Assembly: GCF_050434925.1 (NCBI RefSeq)
Contig: NZ_JBNDJK010000001.1
Location: 1,240,001-1,304,000 of the forward strand
Source of the DNA: Inquilinus ginsengisoli_B
GTDB lineage: Bacteria > Pseudomonadota > Alphaproteobacteria > DSM-16000 > Inquilinaceae
Length of the DNA: 64,000 nucleotides
Direction: 5' to 3'
The notes beneath the pieces are model-generated. The model saw nothing but the letters and a program-made list of their open reading frames with translations, did no database searches and had not been told where the DNA came from. Position numbers and translations under genes: made by a program. This document shows positions 51,077 through 60,360 of this stretch, piece after piece; the first letter of the stretch is position 1, and each line of letters opens with the position of its first letter.

Positions 51077-54000
51077 TCAGAAGTGGTAGGCGGCTCTTGC
51101 GCTGGCGGACTGGCTGAGGAAGGCGCCGCCGATATCGGCGGTGTACTCGCCCTTCAGCTCGAAGCCGCCGGCCCGGAACAGCTGCAGCCCGACATCGATC
51201 CGGCCCAGCACGTCCGGCGAGTCGATCCGGTCGCTGAAGGTGCCGTTGGCCGAGGACGCCCCGGCGAAGCTGGAATGGATCGTCCGGGTATTGTCCGGCT
51301 GGTAGCTCATGCCGAAGGCGATATAGGCCCGCAGCGCGGTCTCGGTATCCAGGTCGAGCCGGCCGCCGAACTCCACCATCGGCGACAGCGCCACGCTGGT
51401 CTTGCTGCTGCCGCGCACATCCAGCGCGTAGAGGTCGTCGCCCTTCTCCTGGAAGCCGGGCAGGTCGGTGTAGACCACGTCGAGATCGCCATAGGGCCGG
51501 ATGTACCAGTCCTGGAAGGCGAACTCGTAAGCCGCGCGCAGCCGGCCGCCGGCCAGGAAGATGCTGGGATCGCTCTTCAGCGTCTCGCTGGCGATGCCGG
51601 GGATGTCGACCCGCCGGTCGGCCTCGAACGAGCCGCCGGCGAAGGCGACCGAGCCGGCGAACTGCCACGGCCCCATGACCCGCTTCACCGTGACCGACCC
51701 GTCATAGGTGTCGCCGTTGCCGGAGGAGCCGCCATCCATCCGCGCCCAGCTCTGGCCGAAGCCGAAGGAGGCGCCGAGATACCAGTCGGGGGCGATCTCG
51801 TGCTGGGCGCCGATCCGGTAGGTGGTGCCCGAGACGTAATAGCCCTGGGTGTCGCTGGTGGAGGACTGGTCGGTCCAGCGCCCGGTGACCTTGGCCCAGG
51901 CGCAGTTGTCCTCGCCCAGCAGCACGCTGTCGTCGATGAAGACCGGGCAGCTCATCGCCGCGCCGAGGATGGTGCCGGCCGAATTGGCCAGGGCGATCGA
52001 CTGGGCATGCGCCGCCTTGCTGGACCAGGCATCCAGCGCCGCCTTGTAGTCGCTGCGGTCGTTGATCGTCGACAGCTGGGCGAAGCGGGTGGCGAAGGCC
52101 TTGTCGCCATTGTCCCAGGCCCGGCCGTAATAGCCGGCCAGCGAGGACTGGCTGCCGTTCAGCGCCACGCCGCCGGGCTTGAAGTCCGACCGTGGCGCCA
52201 GGGTCAGGGTGTTGCCGGACTGGGCCGTGTCCCAATGGAACAGCATCGCGTCCAGCCCGTCGGCGGTAGAGGTGAGGTGCCCCGCGGTCACCACCGGCAG
52301 CGCGCCCGGCAGCAGCGTCAGCACCGTCGGCACGATCTTGCCGTCCAGCGTTGCCGTGCCGTCGACCTGCAGGTGGCCGGCCGTCTTGTTGAGCGAGTCG
52401 ACGGTCACGCCCAGCCGGCCTTCCCGGGTCTGGATGAAATCCCCGGTGACATGGGTATTTCGCAGCTCGCCCGGCAGGCCGAGATTGACGATGCCGCTGT
52501 TGATGACGTTGACCTGTGCTTCGGAACCAGCCATCCACGTGCCCTTGTTATTGAGGCTGCTGGGGGTGTAGCAGGTACCGTTATTGCATATCTGGCCTCC
52601 ATTGGTGAGGACACTGCCGATGATGGTGCCAGTGATGGGGGTGCCGTCGACGTTGCCGCTGTTGTTGGCGATGGCGACCTGTCCGCCACCGGTGACCATG
52701 ATCGCCGTGCCGCTGCTTCCGTCGGCCGTCGTGATCGTGCCCCAGTCGTTCGTGACATAGGCCAACTGACCGTTCGCCGGAGTGTCGATCCAGACGCCCG
52801 CGCTGCCTGATCCCGTACCGCCGGAGACTGTGGTGCCCACGTTGTCGTAGTTGTTGATCTGCACATTCGCGCGTTGGATCGAGGTTCCGTAGCCCGCGAC
52901 CTGGGCAAAGATACCGATCCCGTTCTGACCCGTGGCCGAGACCGAGCCGTTCACCGTCACCGTGACGGGGCCGCCGATAGCGCTGCCGCTGCCATGGCCA
53001 ATCAGGGGGACGCCCGCAAACATCCCGTTGCCGTTGGTGATCAGCCCGCCGCCGCCGCCGACGCTCTGCGCGAAAATCCCGATCGAGCCCGGCCCGCTCG
53101 CGTTGATGGAAGCGCCCTGATCGATCGTGACGTTCACCGCGCCGCCATTGCCGGTGGAGGGGTTGAACTGTGGTGTATTGTTCCCGTTGGTGTAACCGGT
53201 CGCCAGCCCGGGGACGTCGCCCGGGTAGCCGATGACCCGGAGGGCGCCGCCGCCGCCGCCCACCGACTGGGCGAAGATGCCGAACGCGCCGGTGCCGGAG
53301 GTGCTGATCTGGCTGCCGCCGCCGAGGGTCACATTGACCGGCCCGCCATTGCCGGTGCCCAGCCCGCCGACTTCGGTGATCTGGGTCGACGTGCTGCGAT
53401 TGGCGCTGACCAGGCCGCCGCCGCCGCCGATGCTCTGCGCCAGGATGCCGAAGCCGCTGTAGCCCGATGTCGAGATCGCGACGGAGCCGTTGCTGGAATC
53501 GAAGGTGACGGCTTCGCCGTCGCCATTGGCCTTCCCGCCGCCGCCGACATTGAGCTTCAGCGGCTGGTTCGGCGAACCGCCCGCGGCTTGGCCCGGCATT
53601 TGGGGTCCGCCGTTCTGGGACCAGAAGGAGGAGCCGGCGCCGCCGATGCCGCCGCCGCCGCCGACCGACTGCAGCACCACGCCGTCGGCCGCGGCGCCGG
53701 CGGTGGTGATGTTCGCCGTGCTGCTGTTCGAACTGGCGAAATTCACGGTGCCGCCATTGCCGCCGCCGCCGGTGTCGTCGTTGTTGCTGCTGCCCTGGAC
53801 CGCGCCGCCCACCGTGATGGTGCCGGTGGCGACGTCGGTTCCGTCGCCGCCGATGCCGCCGCCCCCGCCGATGCTCTGCCCGACCACGGCGGCCGCGGCG
53901 AACCCGCCGATGACGTTGCCCTGCGCATTGGGTGCGCCCGTGGCCACGGATACGCCCTGGTCGAAATTGATCTGCACGACGCCGCCGTCGCCGCCGCTGC

Positions 54001-57000
54001 CGCCGGTTCCACCGATGGCATGGACGAAATTCGTCGAGATCTCGGCGAAATTGCCGGTGCCGGTCGCGGCCGCGGTGCCGCCCTTGCCGCCGCCGCCGCC
54101 GATCGATTGCGCGACGACGCCCTGGGCCCAGTCGCCGGAGGTCGCGACCGGGGCCGAAAGCCCGGCCGTGACGGATCCGCCGGTACCGCCCGACCCGCCG
54201 GTGCCGCCGATCGACAGGCCCAGGGTGACGTTCACGGCCGGCACCGAACCGCTGTTGTTCAGGCCCTCGAAGGTGGCCGAGATGTCGCTGCCGAACTCAC
54301 GGGCCTGCAAGGCCGTGACGATCGGGTTGTCCGTGGATGCGTCGGAGCCGGCCGAGCCGCCGACCCCGCCGCCGCCGCCGATCGACTGCGCCAGCACGCC
54401 GGTCGCGTCGCCGCCATAGGTAATGATCGGGGCCGCCACATCGACCGTCACCGTGCCGCCGGTGCCGCCGCTGACGCCATTGCCGCCCAGGTTGAAATTG
54501 CCCCCCGGCTTGACGGTCTTGTCGTCCCCCGAGAAGCTCTGGACGACGTTGAACGACCCGCCCTGGGAGGAGCCGCCGCCGCCGCCGATCGACTGGGCCA
54601 GCAGGCCCATGGCGTTCGATCCATAGGTCAGGATGCCGTTGCCGGCATACAGGTCGGCGGTCACCGATTGGCCGTCGCCGCCAGTTCCCCCCTTCGACCC
54701 GAGGGTGACGCTCAGCGACGTGGTCGCCGACGTGCCGAAGCCCTGGGTGCTGCCGCTGCCGAAGCCGGCATTGCCGCCGCCGCCGCCGATCGACTGCGCC
54801 TTGATCCCGTCGGCATAATCGCCATAGGTGACGATGGAGGTCGGGGCGCTGCCGCCCTGATCCGCCCCGCCGGAGACGGTACCGCCGACCGCGACCTCTA
54901 CGTCTCCACCACTGCTGCCGCTGCCGCCTGTGCCGCCGACCATGAAGCTGAGCGTCATTCCGAGCGATTGCGTGTCTTTGGGCGCGCCGTTCGCCCCATA
55001 GCCCAGCACCGCCGCCATCGCCGAGGAATCGCCGCCCTCGCCGCCGCCGCCGCCGATGCTCTGGACCTGTACGCCGGTCGAGCCCGCGCCGCTGGTGACG
55101 ATGCTGCCGCCGTTCGACAGGGAGAACTGCGCGGACCCGCCTTCATTGCCGGATCCGCCCTGCCCGGCCAAGGACGTGGCGATGGACAGCGAGGCCGTGT
55201 CGTCGCCCGTCGGCGGGGCGATCGAGACGGCTTTCGCGACCGCCGTGCCGCCGGTCCCGCCGCCGCCGCCGATGCTCTGGACCAGCACGCCGATGCTGTC
55301 GATCGGCAGCGCGTTGGAGGACGGACCGCTGCCCACGCCGTTGACCAGCGCCGACGCCTGTCCCGTGGCGATCGCGCTGTTCGCCACGGTGACGGCCGCC
55401 GTGCCGGCATTGCCGCCCGCCCCGGCCGCGCCGCCGATCGCCACCGACGCGTCCAAACCGACCCCGATCGAACCGGCGAAGGCCTGGCCGCCGTTGCCGC
55501 CGCCGCCGCCGATCGACTGCACAATCAGGCCCGGTGCCTTGGACCCCTGGGTGACGATCGTCGCCCCGTTCGCGGCGATGGTGGCATTGCCGCCGCCGCC
55601 GCCCTTTCCGCCGGTGCCGCCGACCGCGAAGGATGTGAAGATCGACCCGCTGGCAGCATGGCCGGCATTGCCGCCGCCGCCGCCGATCGACTGCATGACC
55701 ACCCCGACGCCGTTGTCGCCCGTCGTCTGGATGGCCGTGCCCTGGTTGAGCGAGGCGGTGACCTGTCCGCCGCTCGCCGCCGTCCCGCCGCTGCCGCCAA
55801 GGGTGACGGAACCGCCGGTTGCGCCGCCGCCGTCGCCGCCGCCGCCGCCGATCGACTGGCCCAGCGCGCCGATCGACGAGATGCCGTTGGTGGTGATCAT
55901 GCCGCTCGACGTGAAATCCACCGTGCCGCCGGCGGCCCCGGTGCTGCCGCTGCCGCCGAGGCTGGAGATCGGACCGCTGGCGCCGCCGCCGGCGCCGCCG
56001 CCGCCGCCGATGGATTGAAGCAGAACGCCATGCGCGTTCGGGCCGGACGTCGCGATCGTTCCGTTGTTCTCGACGCCAACTCCCAGAGTGGTACCGCCTG
56101 TGGCCCCCGAGCCGCCGTTGGAGTGGAAGAGACCCCAGGAGGCGCCGCCGGATCCACCGCCCCCGGCCAGCGACTGTGCGACGATGCCATGGGCCGTCTG
56201 GCCCTGGGTGCTGATCGAGCCGCTGTTGTTCACCGTCACGGTGCCCGAATCGCCGCCCGTGCCGCCCGTGCCGCCGCTGTCGTTGTTTCCTGCTCCACCC
56301 AAACCGGCTGCCCCGCCGAGAGACTGCGCCAGGATGCCGACGGAACTATCCCCCGTCGTCGTGATGACGGAGCCATTGCCGACGGTGACCGTCACCGCGC
56401 CCGCAGCGCCACCGTTCCCGCCGTTCCCACCGCTGAAGTGGCCATTTCCGCCGCCGCCGCCGTTGCCGCCACCGCCCTCGGACTGGGCGACGATGCCGGG
56501 AGAGGAGGTGCCGCCGGTGGTGATGATGGCGGTCAGGCCGACCGAGGCGTCGCCGATATCGCCGCCGACAACGACTTCACCGGCCGCTCCGCCCGCGCCG
56601 CCCGCGCCGCTCTTGCTGTCACCACCCAGGCCGGTGTCTACATAGCCGCCGAGACCGCCTTGGCCGCCGAGACTGATGGCATAGGCGCCGGGCGAGCTGT
56701 CACCCGCCGTGGTCGCGGTGACGGCATTCGCAGTCGCGCCGGCCAGGATGATGCCGACGATGCCGGTGACCGCACCGCCGCCGCCGCCGACGCCGCCCGT
56801 GACGCCCCCGGCGCCGTCGCTGTTCCCTCCGCCGGTCCCTCCGGCCCCCCCTTGGCCCAAGGCCAGGAAGCCGGGCAGGTTGTCGCCGGACGGAGCCTCA
56901 GCCGCGCTCGTGGCCGAGACCGTCGGCGCGTTGACCGTTCCTCCCGGGCCGCCCGGGCCACCGAAATCCGTCCCGCCCCCCTGTCCCGCGGTGCCGAAGA

Positions 57001-57259
57001 CGCAGTCGTAGTAGATGCCCTGCGGGCAGCTCTGCGCCGCGGCCGGGTCCGGCATGGCGAGCCAGGCTGCGGTTCCCAGCAGCCCGGCGACCAGGCGGCG
57101 ATGCAGGACAGGTTGACGTGGCGGCGCTGCTCCGAAGGCTGCCGGGCTCGCGGCTGATGCCTGCGCCCGGCGGCTCGGGGCGCCGGAAAGCCTCGCCACC
57201 GCGTCGTCGGCCAGGCTCGCGCCAGGCCTGAAGCCTGTCCCGGACAATCTTTCCGCCAT
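51077..57259 (-). CDS. Giant autotransporter, array copy 3
   Basis: 2060 aa, the closest relative of copy 2. Starts MAERLSGTGFRPGASLADDA, with the same extended 75-residue leader and signal core (LVAGLLGTAAWLAMPDPAAA) and the SCPQGIYYDC segment. The passenger again has QSIGGGGG turns between variable blocks. The barrel ends ARAAYHF. Within the otherwise shared end it has a private patch (FAFQDWYIRPYGDLDVVYTD near 51465-51535, where copies 1 and 2 read IAFADWYIRPYGDLDVIYTD). The upstream leader is a duplicate of that of copy 2. Confidence 0.93.
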   Translation of the reverse strand: MAERLSGTGFRPGASLADDAVARLSGAPSRRAQASAASPAAFGAAPPRQPVLHRRLVAGLLGTAAWLAMPDPAAAQSCPQGIYYDCVFGTAGQGGGTDFGGPGGPGGTVNAPTVSATSAAEAPSGDNLPGFLALGQGGAGGTGGGNSDGAGGVTGGVGGGGGAVTGIVGIILAGATANAVTATTAGDSSPGAYAISLGGQGGLGGYVDTGLGGDSKSGAGGAGGAAGEVVVGGDIGDASVGLTAIITTGGTSSPGIVAQSEGGGGNGGGGGNGHFSGGNGGNGGAAGAVTVTVGNGSVITTTGDSSVGILAQSLGGAAGLGGAGNNDSGGTGGTGGDSGTVTVNNSGSISTQGQTAHGIVAQSLAGGGGSGGASWGLFHSNGGSGATGGTTLGVGVENNGTIATSGPNAHGVLLQSIGGGGGAGGGASGPISSLGGSGSTGAAGGTVDFTSSGMITTNGISSIGALGQSIGGGGGDGGGATGGSVTLGGSGGTAASGGQVTASLNQGTAIQTTGDNGVGVVMQSIGGGGGNAGHAASGSIFTSFAVGGTGGKGGGGGNATIAANGATIVTQGSKAPGLIVQSIGGGGGNGGQAFAGSIGVGLDASVAIGGAAGAGGNAGTAAVTVANSAIATGQASALVNGVGSGPSSNALPIDSIGVLVQSIGGGGGTGGTAVAKAVSIAPPTGDDTASLSIATSLAGQGGSGNEGGSAQFSLSNGGSIVTSGAGSTGVQVQSIGGGGGEGGDSSAMAAVLGYGANGAPKDTQSLGMTLSFMVGGTGGSGSSGGDVEVAVGGTVSGGADQGGSAPTSIVTYGDYADGIKAQSIGGGGGNAGFGSGSTQGFGTSATTSLSVTLGSKGGTGGDGQSVTADLYAGNGILTYGSNAMGLLAQSIGGGGGSSQGGSFNVVQSFSGDDKTVKPGGNFNLGGNGVSGGTGGTVTVDVAAPIITYGGDATGVLAQSIGGGGGVGGSAGSDASTDNPIVTALQAREFGSDISATFEGLNNSGSVPAVNVTLGLSIGGTGGSGGTGGSVTAGLSAPVATSGDWAQGVVAQSIGGGGGKGGTAAATGTGNFAEISTNFVHAIGGTGGSGGDGGVVQINFDQGVSVATGAPNAQGNVIGGFAAAAVVGQSIGGGGGIGGDGTDVATGTITVGGAVQGSSNNDDTGGGGNGGTVNFASSNSSTANITTAGAAADGVVLQSVGGGGGIGGAGSSFWSQNGGPQMPGQAAGGSPNQPLKLNVGGGGKANGDGEAVTFDSSNGSVAISTSGYSGFGILAQSIGGGGGLVSANRSTSTQITEVGGLGTGNGGPVNVTLGGGSQISTSGTGAFGIFAQSVGGGGGALRVIGYPGDVPGLATGYTNGNNTPQFNPSTGNGGAVNVTIDQGASINASGPGSIGIFAQSVGGGGGLITNGNGMFAGVPLIGHGSGSAIGGPVTVTVNGSVSATGQNGIGIFAQVAGYGTSIQRANVQINNYDNVGTTVSGGTGSGSAGVWIDTPANGQLAYVTNDWGTITTADGSSGTAIMVTGGGQVAIANNSGNVDGTPITGTIIGSVLTNGGQICNNGTCYTPSSLNNKGTWMAGSEAQVNVINSGIVNLGLPGELRNTHVTGDFIQTREGRLGVTVDSLNKTAGHLQVDGTATLDGKIVPTVLTLLPGALPVVTAGHLTSTADGLDAMLFHWDTAQSGNTLTLAPRSDFKPGGVALNGSQSSLAGYYGRAWDNGDKAFATRFAQLSTINDRSDYKAALDAWSSKAAHAQSIALANSAGTILGAAMSCPVFIDDSVLLGEDNCAWAKVTGRWTDQSSTSDTQGYYVSGTTYRIGAQHEIAPDWYLGASFGFGQSWARMDGGSSGNGDTYDGSVTVKRVMGPWQFAGSVAFAGGSFEADRRVDIPGIASETLKSDPSIFLAGGRLRAAYEFAFQDWYIRPYGDLDVVYTDLPGFQEKGDDLYALDVRGSSKTSVALSPMVEFGGRLDLDTETALRAYIAFGMSYQPDNTRTIHSSFAGASSANGTFSDRIDSPDVLGRIDVGLQLFRAGGFELKGEYTADIGGAFLSQSASARAAYHF

Positions 57260-57570
57260 GATCCCCTAAGCCCCCCGCTCAAATGTCACCGCTCATCCCA
57301 CAGGCGCGGCCGAGCGAAGGCTATTGCCGTACGTATCCCGGCCATAGATCCAGTTGGGGTGAATCGATGGGTCCAGATCCGGCCAAGGGTCTATCATTTG
57401 ACAGTATTTGGCCCTCCAGCGCTGCTTTGCTGTCGAGACAGAACCCCATGGCCGGCTCGACAATCAACGGCGGCGGTTTCATTTCGCTGTCACAGAGGCG
57501 CCGCGCGAGTGCCTGGCCTCATCTCCGCTCACGGCTGAAGGCTGATGATCGCCAGATCGAAGCAGGCCCG
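57260..57570 (-). repeat. Duplicated leader of autotransporter 3
   Basis: Copy of 50717-51026 with scattered substitutions and small gaps; both should drive expression from the same kind of promoter. Just beyond it, the 3' hairpin that follows copies 1-3 is missing. Confidence 0.7.
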
Positions 57571-57593
57571 GATAATCGTCGACGCCCCTCGCC

Positions 57594-57800
57594 GTGAGAA
57601 GCGGTAGGCGGCTCTTGCGCTGGCGGACTGGCTGAGGAAGGAGCTGCCGACATCGGCGGTGTACTCGGGACCACGACCCCGTAGCTGTCGACCGGAAGCG
57701 TGTTGCAGGGCAGCAATGAGCAACTGCCCGGATCGTTGCTGTCCCCCGTGAGCCCCTGGCCCTGGCCGGTCGCGATCGAACCGCCTGTTATCTCGACGAC
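57594..57800 (-). pseudogene. Remnant of a fourth autotransporter
   Basis: 57594-57666 encodes the last barrel residues (EYTADVGSSFLSQSASARAA, then YRF) of an autotransporter, but the stop codon has mutated (TGA to TCA on the coding strand). At about 57667 this joins directly to sequence matching the interior of the copy 2 passenger (compare 48690-48830; shared TAGCTGTCGACCGGAAGCGT). Hence a deletion of several kilobases removed most of the gene. Beyond about 57800 similarity fades and the 200 bp up to the TetR operator show nothing recognisable. Confidence 0.8.
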
Positions 57801-58002
57801 AGCCGCGGGTCCGGATTCTGGCTTCGACGGGGTCTTGATCGTGACGCTCGATCGTCGTTTTGCCTTTGGCGATCCGATGGCACAGCTCGGCCGTTACTTG
57901 TCATGCGGACTCGCTGCGTTATTCCGCACTGACGGGCTGCTTGCCGACGGCAGATGCCCGCGTGACCGCGAACTCTGATCGGATCCCGGCTGGATCGTTA
58001 TT

Positions 58003-58020
58003 GACTGATTAGTCCATAAT
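58003..58020. promoter_or_regulatory. Operator before the TetR gene
   Basis: GACTGATTAGTCCATAAT, with the inner dyad GACT-GATT-AGTC, ends 15 bp before the TetR start. The same sequence with one change occurs in inverted orientation at 58657-58674 before the SDR gene. Confidence 0.75.
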
Positions 58021-58035
58021 CCTTATCCATATCGC

Positions 58036-58620
58036 ATGGTGAGACCACGAGAATTCGATCGCGACGACGCGCTGCAGCGGGCGATGCGGGTGTTCTGGGC
58101 CCGCGGCTTCGCCGCGACCTCGACCGACGACCTGGTCCAGGCGATGGGGATCGGCCGGCAGAGCCTCTACAACGCCTTCGGCGACAAGCGGCGGCTGTAT
58201 CTCGAGGCGCTGGAGGCCTATCAGCAGGGCACGGTCGCCGGCCATCTGCAGCGGCTGCGCGCCCCCGCCTCGCCGCTGGCCGGCCTTCGCGACCTGCTGC
58301 TCGGCCTGATCGCCGAGGATGACGCGCTGCGGGGCCTCGGCTGCATGGGCGTGGGCTCGGTCGGCGAGTTCGGCGCGTCCGATCCGGATGTCGCCGTGCT
58401 GGGGGCGAAGGCGGCGGCGCCGCTGCGGGCCCGGCTGGTCGAGCGTATCCGCGAAGGCCAGGCGGGCGGCGAGATCGCCCGGGAGATCGACGCCGGGGAT
58501 GCCGCGGATTTCGTCGGGATGACGATGACCGGGCTGCAGCTTGCCGCGCGCGGCGGCGCCGGGCTCGCGGATCTGCGCCGGATGGCGGCCTTCGCCATCG
58601 ATCGCCTGACGGCACGATAG
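58036..58620 (+). CDS. TetR/AcrR-family transcriptional regulator (BdcR-like context)
   Basis: 194 aa. Helix-turn-helix at about 8-55: FDRDDALQRAMRVFWARGFA, then TSTDDLVQAMGIGRQSLYNA, FGDKRRLY. The segment GCMGVGSVGEFGASDPDV lies in the ligand-binding half, as in regulators paired with redox enzymes. It is followed by an SDR gene, and near-identical operators stand before both, so it most likely represses both. The arrangement recalls E. coli BdcR/BdcA, though that identity is not proven. Confidence 0.9.
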   Translation: MVRPREFDRDDALQRAMRVFWARGFAATSTDDLVQAMGIGRQSLYNAFGDKRRLYLEALEAYQQGTVAGHLQRLRAPASPLAGLRDLLLGLIAEDDALRGLGCMGVGSVGEFGASDPDVAVLGAKAAAPLRARLVERIREGQAGGEIAREIDAGDAADFVGMTMTGLQLAARGGAGLADLRRMAAFAIDRLTAR

Positions 58621-58623
58621 AAG

Positions 58624-58643
58624 GCCGGCCGGCTCCGGCCGGC
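58624..58643 (+). terminator. Stem-loop between TetR and SDR genes
   Basis: GCCGGCCGG with CCGGCCGGC and a very short loop, followed by three T residues. Separates the two transcription units, consistent with each having its own operator. Confidence 0.6.
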
Positions 58644-58656
58644 TTTGTCATGATCA

Positions 58657-58674
58657 ATTATGGACCAATCAGTC
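58657..58674. promoter_or_regulatory. Operator before the SDR gene
   Basis: ATTATGGACCAATCAGTC is the reverse complement of the TetR-gene operator at 58003-58020 with one base changed. It lies 16 bp before the chosen SDR start. Confidence 0.75.
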
Positions 58675-58690
58675 AAGAATGGACGCGAAG

Positions 58691-59431
58691 ATGAGCGACG
58701 ACATGGCGGTTCGGCAGAAGGTGGCGCTGGTGTTCGGAGGGTCGCGCGGCATCGGCGCCGCGGCCGCGACGCGGCTGGTCCAGGACGGGTTCGCGGTCGC
58801 CCTGACCTATGTCTCACGGCCGGACAAGGCGGAGCAGCTGGTCCGGACCATCGAGGAAGGCGGCGGCCGGGCGTTGGCGGTCGAGGCCGACAGCGCCGAC
58901 CCGGCGGCGATCCGCGCCGCGGTGGCGCGGACGGTTCAGCGCTTCGGCCCGATCGACGCCGTGGTGGTCAATGCCGGCATCCTGCGCCTGGCCACGGTCG
59001 ACGCGTTCGGCCTGGAGGACCTCGACCGGATGCTCGCCATCAACATCCGCGGCGTGTTCCTGGCGATCCAGGCGGCCACGGCGCAGATGCGCGACGGCGG
59101 CCGGGTGATCACGATCGGCAGCAATACGGCGATCCGGGCCAGCATCCGGGGCAGCAGCGTCTACGCCATGACCAAGGCGGCGGTGGCCACCATGGTCAAG
59201 GGCATCGCCCTCGACCTGGCGCCGCGCCGGATCACCGTCAACAACATCCAGCCGGGGCCGATCGACACGGACATGACCGAAGGGCATATCCCCGCCTTGA
59301 CCGGGATGGTGCCGCTGGGCCGCGTCGGCCAGCCGCGGGAGGTCGCGACGCTGGTGTCCTATCTCGCCGGCGACGAGTCCGGCTACATGACCGGCGCCAG
59401 CCTCACCATCGACGGCGGCTTCGTGCTCTGA
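58691..59431 (+). CDS. SDR-family oxidoreductase (BdcA-like)
   Basis: 246 aa from the ATG at 58691, which has GGA at suitable spacing; an in-frame ATG at 58679 adds four residues. The Rossmann motif is FGGSRGIGAAAA, NAG appears in VVVNAGI, and the catalytic Tyr-Lys is in SVYAMTK. The late signature VNNIQPGPIDTDMTE and the closing SLTIDGGF are typical of the family. The glycine motif GGSRGIGAA plus QPGPIDTD resemble BdcA, a biofilm-dispersal SDR of E. coli, and the TetR neighbour fits, but many SDRs share these traits. The substrate is unknown. Confidence 0.9.
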   Translation: MSDDMAVRQKVALVFGGSRGIGAAAATRLVQDGFAVALTYVSRPDKAEQLVRTIEEGGGRALAVEADSADPAAIRAAVARTVQRFGPIDAVVVNAGILRLATVDAFGLEDLDRMLAINIRGVFLAIQAATAQMRDGGRVITIGSNTAIRASIRGSSVYAMTKAAVATMVKGIALDLAPRRITVNNIQPGPIDTDMTEGHIPALTGMVPLGRVGQPREVATLVSYLAGDESGYMTGASLTIDGGFVL

Positions 59432-59443
59432 CGCCAGTAATTC

Positions 59444-60217
59444 TCAGGAGAGATGCTCGACGGACGCGGTGAAGACGTAGCCGACGCCGCGCTCGGTCTT
59501 GATCAGCCGCGGCGCGCCCCGGTCGGCCTCCAGCTTCCGCCGCAGCCGCAGCACCTGGACATCGATCGACCGGTCGAAGATGTCCTCGTGCAGGCGCGTG
59601 GCCTGCAGCAGCTGCACGCGCGAGAGCGGCCTCTGCGGCGCGTCGATGAAGGCGACCAGCAGCGCATACTCGCCCTTCGACAGGCTGACCGGCGACCCGG
59701 CCGGATCGGTCAGGCTGCGGAGGCGGCGGTCGAGGACCCAGCCGCCGAAGCGGACGCGGCCACGGTCCCGATCCGGCCCGCCTCCCGGTCCCGGCCAGGC
59801 GACCAGCCGCCGCCGCAGCACGGCCCGCACCCGGGCGACGAGCTCGCGCAGCCCGACGGGGGCGGTGATGCAGTCATCGGCGCCCAGCTCGAGGCTCAGC
59901 ACGCGGTCGAGCTCGTCGTCCTGGGTGATGGTGATCACCGGGACGTCGGACTGCGACCGGATCGCGCGCAGCGTCTCCAGCCCCTCGGCCCGGCAGAGAT
60001 GCAGGATCACCAGATCCGGCCCCCTCGCGGCCAGGCCGCGCAGCCCGTCCTGCAGGTTCGATGTCGTTCGGACTCGAAATCCGTAGCGGTCGAGATAGCC
60101 GGCGATCGAGCCTGCGGTGACCGGGTCGCCTTTGATCACCAGGATTCGTGTCGGATATTCACTCCCGAAGCTTGCCAGGACGTCGGTCGCCTGGGTTACC
60201 GGGGTATCGATGTTCAT
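59444..60217 (-). CDS. OmpR-family response regulator with degenerate receiver
   Basis: 257 aa. The receiver-like domain (24-135) follows the usual fold (RILVIKGDPVTAGSIAGYLD, ELGADD-type LSLELGADDCITAPVGLREL). However the phosphoacceptor Asp is His73 (VILHLCR), the conserved Lys is Ala119 (ITAP) and the acidic pair near the N-terminus is reduced to KGD. The winged helix domain (about 155-250) is complete: SLSKGEYALLVAFIDAPQRP, DIFDRSIDVQVLRLRRKLEA, TERGVGYVF. It should bind DNA without phosphorylation. No histidine kinase is nearby. The start at 60217 is the first Met before the domain. Confidence 0.9.
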   Translation of the reverse strand: MNIDTPVTQATDVLASFGSEYPTRILVIKGDPVTAGSIAGYLDRYGFRVRTTSNLQDGLRGLAARGPDLVILHLCRAEGLETLRAIRSQSDVPVITITQDDELDRVLSLELGADDCITAPVGLRELVARVRAVLRRRLVAWPGPGGGPDRDRGRVRFGGWVLDRRLRSLTDPAGSPVSLSKGEYALLVAFIDAPQRPLSRVQLLQATRLHEDIFDRSIDVQVLRLRRKLEADRGAPRLIKTERGVGYVFTASVEHLS

Positions 60218-60360
60218 GATGGGAGACGCTCCACAGTCCGGAGACTTCCGGCCGCTGCCAAGATGCTTGCGCCTGCCGTTCGGCAACCTACGAGCGGACG
60301 TTACGGTCCATGTCGTCGCACCACCGGCATGCCGCACGGCCAGGTCTCACCGCGCGACAG

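Noticed and set aside
37039..57157. Very long plus-strand open frames (up to 1427 codons) opposite the autotransporters
   Set aside because: They are antisense shadows of G+C-rich, glycine-coding DNA. Their translations are Ala/Arg/Asp-rich without domains, and the minus-strand frames carry signal peptides, repeats and barrels.
57700..57978. 92-codon plus-strand frame after the autotransporter remnant
   Set aside because: Its first half is antisense to the pseudogene passenger and the second half has no family resemblance or ribosome site.
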